Positions 42,930 to 51,120 of a DNA stretch of 64,000 nt are shown here, piece by piece (the stretch's first letter is position 1; each line of letters starts with the position of its first letter). The DNA is taken from the NCBI GenBank assembly GCA_964529715.1, contig CAZGXI010000003.1:117389-181388 (forward strand), read 5' to 3'. The notes under the pieces were generated by a model. It did not search any database. It was not told where the DNA came from and was given only the letters and a program-made list of their open reading frames with translations. Source of the DNA: CAZGXI01 sp964529715. GTDB lineage: Bacteria > Chloroflexota > Anaerolineae > Aggregatilineales > Ch27. A program made the translations under genes and the position numbers.

Positions 42930-44095
42930 GCAAACAAGCGCCCATCCGCATCGTGCGTGTGATCGCTCGCCTGAACGTCGGCGGCCCGGCAATCCATGTT
43001 TCGCTGCTGACCGAGAGGCTCGGCCCACCGCACTACCAAAGCACACTGGTCTGCGGCAATATCGCGCCGGGTGAAGGCGACATGACCTATTTCGCAGAGC
43101 AACATGGCGTCCAACCGGTAGTCGTCCCCGAACTGGGGCGCTCACTGCATCCCTTGCGTGACGCCGTCACGGTCTGGAAACTGTATCGCCTGCTGCGCCG
43201 GATCAGACCAGACGTAGTTCACACCCACACGGCAAAGGCAGGATTTGTAGGACGGGTGGCGGCGCGGCTGGCAGGTGTGCCGGTGGTCGTCCACACCTTT
43301 CACGGGCACGTCTTTCACGGCTATTTCGGCCCGGTCCAAACACAGCTCTTTCTCTGGCTGGAGCGTTTTGCCGCACGCCTCTCCGACCGGATTATCACAC
43401 TCAGCGAAGGGCTGCGAGAAGAACTGGCGGATACCTATCGCATTACGGGCAGAGATCGGATCGCAGTGCTGCCACTGGGACTGGACCTGGATGCCTTCAC
43501 CCAAATGCCGCGTCGAAGCGGCGCGTTCCGGCAGGCATGGGGCATCCCGGCGGACGCGCCGCTGATCGGCATTGTCGGGCGGCTCGTGCCTGTGAAAAAC
43601 CATATGCTGTTCCTGCACGCGGCAGCGCAGATGCAGACAGAACTCCCTCAGGCACGCTTCGCCATCGTGGGAGATGGTGAGATGCGCCCGCAGATCGAGG
43701 CGCAGGTTGACGCACTGGGACTGCGGCACGCGACCATCTTCACAGGCTGGCAGCGCAACCTGACGACGGTTTACAGCGACCTGGATGTCCTGGCCGTCAG
43801 CAGCGTGAACGAGGGAACCCCCGTCTCGGTGATCGAAGCCCTGGCGTCGGGCTGTCCGGTAGCAGCGACCGCTGTGGGGGGGCTGCCAGACCTGTTGGAG
43901 AGAGGAAAACTGGGAAGGCTCGTCCCGCCGAATGACGCCGACGCACTGGCGCAGGCGATCCTGCAACTCCTGCGCTACCCACCGGACGGCAGCCGGGCAC
44001 GTACACTGATGCGGGAACGCTACGGCATCGACCGGCTGGCAGGCGACCTGGATCATCTGTACCGGGGCCTGCTGGCGCGTAAAGGGCGGCTGTGA
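42926..44095 (+). CDS. Glycosyltransferase family 4 protein
   Basis: 389 aa, GT-B fold. RIVRVIARLNVGGPAIHVSL starts the N-domain, and HTAKAGFVGR and HTFHGHVFHGYF follow. The C-domain has IVGRLVPVKNH and the retaining E-x7-E motif NEGTPVSVIEAL. It adds a sugar to a lipid-linked glycan on the cytoplasmic face. The start is a TTG overlapping the asnB stop, with AAGGTGG just before it; no ATG or GTG fits without a large overlap. Confidence 0.88.
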   Translation: MSKQAPIRIVRVIARLNVGGPAIHVSLLTERLGPPHYQSTLVCGNIAPGEGDMTYFAEQHGVQPVVVPELGRSLHPLRDAVTVWKLYRLLRRIRPDVVHTHTAKAGFVGRVAARLAGVPVVVHTFHGHVFHGYFGPVQTQLFLWLERFAARLSDRIITLSEGLREELADTYRITGRDRIAVLPLGLDLDAFTQMPRRSGAFRQAWGIPADAPLIGIVGRLVPVKNHMLFLHAAAQMQTELPQARFAIVGDGEMRPQIEAQVDALGLRHATIFTGWQRNLTTVYSDLDVLAVSSVNEGTPVSVIEALASGCPVAATAVGGLPDLLERGKLGRLVPPNDADALAQAILQLLRYPPDGSRARTLMRERYGIDRLAGDLDHLYRGLLARKGRL

Positions 44096-45195
44096 TGCGA
44101 ACATTTACGAGCAACTTACACCCCTGGAGCGTCGTTCTGGCGCTGTGCGTCGTCTACCTGCTGGCGGTGTTTCTCGCCAACGGCGCAGATGCCCACGTTT
44201 TCGTAACGCTGGGGACGCGCTTCACCGAGGGCGATCCGGCTGGGACAGAGGGCTACGACGGGCAGTTCGCCTATTTCATCGCCGTCGATCCGCTGAATGC
44301 GCCGCAACACCTCGATGCACCCGCCTACCGCTACCAGCGGATTCTGCTCCCGGCGTTGGGGCGAGCGCTTTCGCTGGGCCAGGCTGAACTCATCCCCTGG
44401 GCTTTCGTGCTGATTAACCTGATCGCTCTGGTCGGTGGGACCCGGCTCATGGAGCGCCTGCTGCAAGCCGAGGGCGTGAACCGTTGGTACGCACTGGTCT
44501 ACGGCCTGTTCGCTGGGGTATTCATGTCTGTGCGGCTGAGCCTGAATGAGCCGTTGGCCTATGGGTTGGCCCTGGCCGCGATCTGGCTGGAGCGGCAGCA
44601 AAAAAACCATCTCTCGGCAGGGGCATTTGCGCTGGCGATCCTGGCGAAGGAAACGGCGATCACGTTCGTCGTAGGCTACCTGCTGTGGATGCTGGCAGAG
44701 CGGCGTTGGGGCGCGGCGCTGCGACTGGCCATTGCTGCGTTGATCCCGTTCGCGCTGTGGCAGGTCGTGTTGTTCGGCCAGTTCGGAGAATTCGGCATCG
44801 GCTCCGGCGGAGCAATGGCGACGCCGTTCGAGATCATCCCCTACAACGGCCTGTGGCGTGTCTACACCGACACGGGCAGTCTGGGTGTCTTTTTGACCTT
44901 TGCCGTCCTGCTCGTCCCCGGCGCGGTGATTCCGAGCCTATGGGGACTGGTCCGCTCTGTGCAGGACGTGCTCCAGCGCCACTGGCATCCTTACGTCTTC
45001 CTGCTGCTCGTTAACGCGGCAGTGATTCCCTTTACGCCGTTCAGCACGTTCCGCGAACCTCTGGGGATGCTGCGCTTCATCACCGGGCTGGTGATCGCCG
45101 TAGTGCTGTTCGCGGCGCTGCGCCGCCGCAGCCGCGCCCTGAACTACAGCTTCCTGTGGCTGGTTTCGCTGACCTTTGCCATCAGCAGTGGATAA
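44095..45195 (+). CDS. Polytopic membrane protein of the glycan operon
   Basis: 366 aa with about nine membrane segments. The ATG overlaps the preceding stop (TGATG), so translation is coupled to the glycosyltransferase. The first outer loop (DPAGTEGYDGQFAYFIAVDP) carries a conserved-looking acidic YDGQ motif, resembling GT-C or dolichol-sugar-type transferases, but I cannot assign a family. It converges on the second priming transferase gene. Confidence 0.7.
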   Translation: MRTFTSNLHPWSVVLALCVVYLLAVFLANGADAHVFVTLGTRFTEGDPAGTEGYDGQFAYFIAVDPLNAPQHLDAPAYRYQRILLPALGRALSLGQAELIPWAFVLINLIALVGGTRLMERLLQAEGVNRWYALVYGLFAGVFMSVRLSLNEPLAYGLALAAIWLERQQKNHLSAGAFALAILAKETAITFVVGYLLWMLAERRWGAALRLAIAALIPFALWQVVLFGQFGEFGIGSGGAMATPFEIIPYNGLWRVYTDTGSLGVFLTFAVLLVPGAVIPSLWGLVRSVQDVLQRHWHPYVFLLLVNAAVIPFTPFSTFREPLGMLRFITGLVIAVVLFAALRRRSRALNYSFLWLVSLTFAISSG

Positions 45196-45256
45196 ACACG
45201 ACAGAATCGCCGGGGTGCAAAGAGTATCAGGAGCAAAAAATCGCTGCTGAGACGCC

Positions 45257-46684
45257 TTATGTCCCGGCGAAGGCAAGCGCCTTGCCGACGGTGCGGATCA
45301 AAATCTGCATATCCAGCAGCAGGGAACGGTGGCGGATGTAGTACAGGTCGTATTGCAGCTTGATCAGGTGATCCCGCATCGAACTGGTATAGTCATACCG
45401 CACCTGCGCCCAGCCGGTCAGTCCCGGTTTGACGGCCAGTCGTGTGCGGTAGAAGGGGATTTGTTCCGTCAGCGCGTCGATGAACTCCGGACGTTCTGGG
45501 CGCGGGCCGATCATACTCATCTCGCCGCGCAGCACGTTGAGCAACTGCGGGACCTCGTCCATCCGGCTCTTGCGCAGCAACCGCCCTACCCGCGTGATTC
45601 GGGGATCGGCCTTACCGGCAAAAACGGGGCCGGTGTGCTTCTCAGCATCCGGGATCATAGAGCGGAGCTTAATAACCTTGAACAGCCGTCCTCCCTGCCC
45701 GACCCGCACCTGCTGGTAAAAGATCGGCCCAGGGCAGTCCAGGTACATCACCAATGCCAGCCCCGGCAGCAACAGCGCGAAGATCGATAACCCGATTAGA
45801 GACAACCCAATGTCCATCAGGCGCTTGAGCAGCGGATAGGGATTGAAGATGGAAGCCGTTTCGATGGGCAAGACAATTGCCCAGTCCTTGCCGACGTACT
45901 CCACCGGAACGCGCCCGGTCAGCCGTTCATACAGGATCGGCATCGGCACGATGGAAATCCCCTGCTGGTAGCAGTCCATCACGCCCTGGAACAACTCTCC
46001 CGTTAACTCGCACGGCGTGGCGACAATCAACTCGGTCACACCGTACAGCCGGACCAGTTCCGGCATCTCGCGCCCGGAGCCGATTACCTTCACACCGGCG
46101 ACTTCCTGCCCGACATCATCGGCGGAACCGATCACGCCAAGCAGTTCGTACTGGTCTGCTGCGTGTTCCTGCAGCGCCCCCACGATCACTTCCCCCCCCC
46201 AGTCACCGCCTACGACCAGCGCGCGCCGCCGTTCGCTGGCCCATCCCATCAGGAAAGGACGCCACAACCGCCACACGCCGATGAGTACAAACGCCGAGAT
46301 GCCGTAGTAAAAAATAAACAGGCGCGGCAGCGCCTCACGCGGGGAGAGAAAGAAGATAATGAGATACACGACCAGCAATTGCAGCGTTACCCCGACCAGG
46401 CGACTCATCGTCGTGGCCCGCCGAGAGGCCAGCTGCAGGTCATAAAGATCATTGGCGGAGGCCAGCAGTAACCACAATCCCGGCAGGATAATGAACCAGT
46501 AGCTTTCTTCTAGAATAAGCGCCAGGGTAAAAGGCCGCCGCCGGTCCACCAGTGACCAAATGAATAAGGCGATCAAGACGGCAAGGATGGTCGCCGCCAA
46601 GTCGCCCAACATCAGCAGCAGACGGCGTTCGGAAATGCGCAACTGCGGGCGGCGTCGGCGGGCCGGTTTGGGTTCAAAGAACAT
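45257..46684 (-). CDS. Polyprenyl glycosylphosphotransferase (priming enzyme) 2
   Basis: 475 aa. Same architecture as the enzyme at 35030-36424: N-terminal membrane helices, cytoplasmic CoA-binding-like domain (about 135-250; ALVVGGDWGGEVIVGAL), C-terminal catalytic part with KRLMDIGLSLIGLS, CPGPIFYQQVRVGQGG, VIKLRSMIPDAE, GPRPERPEF and PGLTGWAQVRYDY. It differs from the first in the GWAQVR versus GWWQING motif, so it may prime with a different sugar or serve another polymer. A GGGAGA site precedes the ATG. It is last in a minus-strand run of three. Confidence 0.92.
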   Translation of the reverse strand: MFFEPKPARRRRPQLRISERRLLLMLGDLAATILAVLIALFIWSLVDRRRPFTLALILEESYWFIILPGLWLLLASANDLYDLQLASRRATTMSRLVGVTLQLLVVYLIIFFLSPREALPRLFIFYYGISAFVLIGVWRLWRPFLMGWASERRRALVVGGDWGGEVIVGALQEHAADQYELLGVIGSADDVGQEVAGVKVIGSGREMPELVRLYGVTELIVATPCELTGELFQGVMDCYQQGISIVPMPILYERLTGRVPVEYVGKDWAIVLPIETASIFNPYPLLKRLMDIGLSLIGLSIFALLLPGLALVMYLDCPGPIFYQQVRVGQGGRLFKVIKLRSMIPDAEKHTGPVFAGKADPRITRVGRLLRKSRMDEVPQLLNVLRGEMSMIGPRPERPEFIDALTEQIPFYRTRLAVKPGLTGWAQVRYDYTSSMRDHLIKLQYDLYYIRHRSLLLDMQILIRTVGKALAFAGT

Positions 46685-46705
46685 GGTATCTCCCGCCCCG
46701 TCAGA

Positions 46706-48625
46706 TCAAAGGTTTGAGATCATTGTAGCAGAATGAGCACTTCCTGAGGACCGGGCCAAATGTCCTGATCCGGCCAATCCCAGACCAAGACACAACACAA
46801 ATGACAAGCCCGACACCAACGCACCGAGCATCAGCGCCCTTTCCCCAAACGGTTCCTGACGGGGCAGATCGGGCACGGTAACAAACAGCGCATCATCAGG
46901 CAGATCGGCCTCCAGCGCATCGACCGCTCTGGCGTAAGTTTCGGTCAGGATGGGGTCGAAATTGTTGAACATCGGCACACGGTCGATCAGGTTGAGGTTC
47001 GGCAGCAGCGATGTGCGCAATTCCGGCCAGCGTTCCACCGCAACCCGGTAATCGTCCACACGGAAAAACTCCTCAAATTCCAGGCGGCGTTCGGCAGCCG
47101 CCGCCATATAAAGCATGTCGCCCTCACCAGACAACATGTTAACAGGCCGGAAAAATTCCGCCGGAACAGTCGGGTTCAGGCCGCGCGAGGCCCAGAACAG
47201 GTCAAAGGCCACAAACACCAGCACCGCCATCTGCCAGGGAACACGCCAGTGCGGGTGTGCATCGTCCGGCTGAAGTAAGGTTAGCAGAGCGCATCCGCTG
47301 GCAAACAGGCCCAACGTCACAAAGCCACCGATCAGGGTCTCCAATTCGGGAATACCGGGCGGCAGTATACGCGGTGCAAGGAACGCCGCCACAACAGCCA
47401 TCCCGATTCCCCCTGCCGCAATCAGCCGACTCCAGAAGACAACCCATTTCCCCTTGCACCAGCCATCGCTGACTCCGATACCGGCCAGCAGGCTCAACGC
47501 AAATACAACCAGGATCAGCCAGCGGACCGGTCCCTGAAATGCGGTGAAGGTCGGCACAAACTGGTACAGCAGCGGAAAAAGCGGGCCGTTTTTGCCCAGC
47601 GCGATCAAAAACGCCAGCGCAGCCATCCCCACCCAAAACGGCACACCGTCCAGCGCAGCAGGGCGATCTGGGGCGCGACGCTGTCGAATCCAGACGACGA
47701 CGCCAAAACAGGCCGCAACCAGCGGCAATAGCCCCACGTAGGCCGCATCTTCAAAGTAAACGCCTTCGGTCATGTAGCTGCCGTCGGCGGGCGTGCCGAA
47801 GATGTTCGGAGAAAGGAGGTTGAGCGCCCGCACAAGCGAATAGCTGAAATTGGTGGTCCAGGCGTAACTCAGGCCATTGGCCCGGTCAGAGACGGACAAC
47901 AATTCCAGCGTGGGAAACAACTGGATCGCAGCCAGCCCTGCCCCCAGAATCACGGCCAGGGCAGCCATCCCCCAGGCAACCAACCGCGCCCTCCCATGCT
48001 GCGTCCGCCAGCCGAGCCACAAGATATAGGCACTGGTTCCCAACAGCGCGTAGTAAGCCGTCTGCGCGTGGCCCGCCAGCAGCAGCATCCCCGTGACCAG
48101 GGCCAGGAGCGCCCCGTCCCGAAGTCGGCGCGCCGTCACCAGCCGGTGTACGCCCAGAAACAGCCAGGGCAGCCAGGAGGCCGCCGCCACCGTCGGAAAT
48201 GACCCCAGGCGCGCGATCAGATAGCCACTGAGGGCAAAAGCCAGCGCGCTGATCCCACGTCCAAAATCTGGCAGTTTCCAGGCCGCTGCAAACAGCCACA
48301 TCCCGACCGCCGCCCAGACGATGTGTCCCACTGCTAGGATGTTCATCGCTGCCACATGGGGCAGGATCAGGTGTAACCAGTTCGGGGGATAAAACACCGC
48401 CGTCTGGTAATTTGCCAGCAGCGGCGCACCTCCGCCGTTATAGGGATTCCACAGCGGCAGCCGCCCGGCGCGGAGTTCGTCGAAGGCGTAAGATCGCCAG
48501 GGATAAAATTGCAGCGCAGGCAATCCCCAGAACAACGTTTCGCCCAGCAGCAGCCGCCACAGCCAGCCCAACAGGACACATGTCAGCAGCACGAACGGCA
48601 GCCAGGCGATCACACGGCGCAGCAT
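46706..48625 (-). CDS. YfhO-like large membrane protein
   Basis: 639 aa with about 12 to 14 membrane segments and a soluble outer domain near the C-terminus (about 490-600). LLGETLFWGLPALQFYPWR and LWNPYNGGGAPLLANYQTAVFYP at the start match the YfhO group of putative glycosyltransferases that decorate cell-wall polymers (for example lipoteichoic acid in Bacillus). The exact donor and acceptor here are unknown. It lies 20 bases before priming enzyme 2. Confidence 0.75.
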   Translation of the reverse strand: MLRRVIAWLPFVLLTCVLLGWLWRLLLGETLFWGLPALQFYPWRSYAFDELRAGRLPLWNPYNGGGAPLLANYQTAVFYPPNWLHLILPHVAAMNILAVGHIVWAAVGMWLFAAAWKLPDFGRGISALAFALSGYLIARLGSFPTVAAASWLPWLFLGVHRLVTARRLRDGALLALVTGMLLLAGHAQTAYYALLGTSAYILWLGWRTQHGRARLVAWGMAALAVILGAGLAAIQLFPTLELLSVSDRANGLSYAWTTNFSYSLVRALNLLSPNIFGTPADGSYMTEGVYFEDAAYVGLLPLVAACFGVVVWIRQRRAPDRPAALDGVPFWVGMAALAFLIALGKNGPLFPLLYQFVPTFTAFQGPVRWLILVVFALSLLAGIGVSDGWCKGKWVVFWSRLIAAGGIGMAVVAAFLAPRILPPGIPELETLIGGFVTLGLFASGCALLTLLQPDDAHPHWRVPWQMAVLVFVAFDLFWASRGLNPTVPAEFFRPVNMLSGEGDMLYMAAAAERRLEFEEFFRVDDYRVAVERWPELRTSLLPNLNLIDRVPMFNNFDPILTETYARAVDALEADLPDDALFVTVPDLPRQEPFGERALMLGALVSGLSFVLCLGLGLAGSGHLARSSGSAHSATMISNL

Positions 48626-48628
48626 GAC

Positions 48629-50266
48629 CTAGTCCGCCAGTTCGTAGAGCATCACATCCTCGAACTGGACATGGCGCACGCTGCGGTCTTCCAATGGCGC
48701 ATAGCAGGCGTCACTGTCGGCCTCCCCGTTGCCGAGCGCCCGTTCTTGTGGGCCAACGATAACGTAGCGCACATGATACTGCTCCAGCAGATCGCCACAG
48801 TCTCCCCGATACCACGCCTCGACCTGGGCGAGCTTGGTCACGGCAGACAGTGTCTCGTAGGGATGCCCGTAGACCACACGCTTGCCGCCCCAGGCCGGTA
48901 TCCACAGGCCGATGTTCGGGCTGCTCAGCACCACATCATCCGGCTTGCCGTTTTGATCCAGCCACTGCATCGCGTCCCAGTAGCCCCGCTCGACCAGCAA
49001 GACTTCGTCACGCCCGGCCTCCGGATTCATGATGCCGAACAGGGGAATGCCCATCGCCAGGATTGTGCTAGGCATAACCAAGACGATCAAGCCGATCAAC
49101 GCAGGCATCCGCAAACGTTCGGGTATCACCCGCAACCAGTAATCCTCGACCGACCGCACAGCAAAGAAGACAACCGGAATGATCAGGCCGATTAGCATCC
49201 GGCGCTGGTGATTGAACGGCAAAAACGCCAGCACAAAGTTCACCCCCAGCCAGATCAGCATCAACTGGTCGCCATCCGCTTCAAAGCGGCGAACCGCACG
49301 GACTAATCCTGGCACCGCCACCGCCAGCAATAGGCCATAACCCATGACAACCAGCAAAGGCGACGTATTAAACGTAGCAATCTGGCCGTTCCAACTCTGC
49401 ATGGCCCAGTTATATTGCAGCAGAAGCAAATAATAGACCCCGGCAGGGATAATGGGCAGGACAAACACCATAACCCAGCGCAATTCACGCACCGGCAAAG
49501 CACGGCTGCGCACGGCGCGCACGCCCAGATATACGACCAGGGCCGAGCCAAGAGGCAGCAATGCCTGCGGCAGCACGAACACCAACACCAGTGTCAGCAA
49601 GCTGATCCCCAATCCGCCGTTGACGGCAGAAGGTGGGTCCTTAAAATCGATGCGGAAAGCATCTACGTAAGCGGTGGCCAGCAGCGCCAGGCAGCCAATC
49701 GCCAGCGGAAAATGCGGGTTGGTATATGCCGCGTAGAGAGGATAGGCTTCCGGCACGGTCAAATCGGGAATATCCCCAGCCCGGACGCCGAACACGAGCA
49801 GCAGCCAGCCCAGACCCGATCCGACCGCGACCAGCGCGAAGAAAAGGCGGCGCGGACGCACACGCGGCCACACCGTTGCGCCAAACATATACAGTGCGCT
49901 GTACATGAACAAAGTCGTCGCTACGCGCGCCAGATGAAATATTTCCAGGCTGGATAGCCCGATCAGGCGCGCAAAATGGCCCAACAGCAGGTAAAAGAGA
50001 TTGATCGCTGCCCCGGCGTGCGGTTCAGGGGTATGCACCAGGTGAAAGAGCCACGCCCCCCGGATACCTTGCTCAATCTTCGCCAGATAGGTCGCGCCGT
50101 CCTGCGGGTTCGCCAGCAGCCCCATGAACTGCCATTGATCGGAGACGGCCATGCCTGCCAGCGCCCAGGCATACGGCAGCAACGTCAGCGCCGTCAGTAC
50201 TCCCCCGACCACAAAGACCCAGCGCCATTCAGCGGGAGAGACATGTGTTGCCTTTAAACTCTGCAT
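48629..50266 (-). CDS. Polytopic membrane protein, GT-C-like
   Basis: 545 aa from an ATG with GGAG 8 bases upstream. About 11 membrane segments and a C-terminal outer domain (about 425-545; YWDAMQWLDQNGKPDDVVL, YVIVGPQERALG). The first outer loop includes SDQWQFMGLLANPQDGATYLAK. The layout fits GT-C glycosyltransferases of the PMT/ArnT kind, but no catalytic DE motif is obvious. It ends 3 bases before the YfhO-like gene, so they are co-transcribed. Confidence 0.65.
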   Translation of the reverse strand: MQSLKATHVSPAEWRWVFVVGGVLTALTLLPYAWALAGMAVSDQWQFMGLLANPQDGATYLAKIEQGIRGAWLFHLVHTPEPHAGAAINLFYLLLGHFARLIGLSSLEIFHLARVATTLFMYSALYMFGATVWPRVRPRRLFFALVAVGSGLGWLLLVFGVRAGDIPDLTVPEAYPLYAAYTNPHFPLAIGCLALLATAYVDAFRIDFKDPPSAVNGGLGISLLTLVLVFVLPQALLPLGSALVVYLGVRAVRSRALPVRELRWVMVFVLPIIPAGVYYLLLLQYNWAMQSWNGQIATFNTSPLLVVMGYGLLLAVAVPGLVRAVRRFEADGDQLMLIWLGVNFVLAFLPFNHQRRMLIGLIIPVVFFAVRSVEDYWLRVIPERLRMPALIGLIVLVMPSTILAMGIPLFGIMNPEAGRDEVLLVERGYWDAMQWLDQNGKPDDVVLSSPNIGLWIPAWGGKRVVYGHPYETLSAVTKLAQVEAWYRGDCGDLLEQYHVRYVIVGPQERALGNGEADSDACYAPLEDRSVRHVQFEDVMLYELAD

Positions 50267-50395
50267 GACAGCGCTCCGTCCGTATCCAGGTTGCCGCACG
50301 ATTCCGGCACGTGTATAATGCGCGTGAAAGTGATCCTTCCTATCGTTGTGCATAAATGATTGTACAACGATGTGCTCATTTTGGATACCGACTTC

Positions 50396-51097
50396 ATGAA
50401 CCAGGCGCAGGCGCTCTATCATCTGCAAACGTTAGACCTTGCCATCGCCGAACGACGGGCGCGCCTGGCTGAGGTGGAGTCACAGCTTGGCGTCGATGAG
50501 CAGGTTCGGGCCGCCGAACAGACCCTCACCGCAGCCCAGGCCGCGCTTACGCCCTGGCGCAACCGGGTTCGTGATTTGGAGCTGGAGATCAAAAGTCTGG
50601 GCGAGAAAGCGGCAACTGTTGAAAAACGGCTATACAGTGGTGCGATCTCCAATCCCAAAGAGCTTCAGGACATGCAGGAGGAAATCGCGTCGCTGCGGCG
50701 GCGGCGCGCCAAGCTGGAAGACGACCTGCTCGAAGCAATGATCGCGGTCGAAAACGGCCAGGCTGCCTGCGATGAGGCTGCACGTCATGTCGAGTGGGCA
50801 CAATCGGCCTGGTCCAGCGAGCAGCAGGACCTCCACCGAGAACACGCTCAGTTACAACAGGCGCTGGCCGATCTAAGGGCGCAGCGCGAAGCCGCCCTGT
50901 GCAATATCAGCAGTGAAAGCCTGACCGAATACAACGCCCTTCGTCCGCGCAAGCAAGGACAGGCAGTCGCAGAGTTAGTTGAGAACACCTGTAAGCGGTG
51001 CGGCGTCAGCCAGACGTCGATCAAAGTGCAGCAGGTGCGCCAGGGACACACCCTGGTTCACTGCGACAACTGTGGCCGCATCCTCGTCTTGCTCTAG
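50396..51097 (+). CDS. Coiled-coil zinc-ribbon protein (CT398/C4-type zinc ribbon family)
   Basis: 233 aa. Long coiled coil (about 5-190) ending in a four-Cys zinc ribbon: C-K-R-C-G, then C-D-N-C-G. The segment RLYSGAISNPKELQDMQEEI is the family hallmark. Structural relatives bind nucleic acid or the flagellar and secretion apparatus; the role here is open. The ATG at 50396 has no strong ribosome site; an in-frame start at 50360 is the alternative. The NACHT/HEAT gene starts 23 bases later. Confidence 0.85.
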   Translation: MNQAQALYHLQTLDLAIAERRARLAEVESQLGVDEQVRAAEQTLTAAQAALTPWRNRVRDLELEIKSLGEKAATVEKRLYSGAISNPKELQDMQEEIASLRRRRAKLEDDLLEAMIAVENGQAACDEAARHVEWAQSAWSSEQQDLHREHAQLQQALADLRAQREAALCNISSESLTEYNALRPRKQGQAVAELVENTCKRCGVSQTSIKVQQVRQGHTLVHCDNCGRILVLL

Positions 51098-51120
51098 TCG
51101 CCTGATTGGAAGGAACGACG

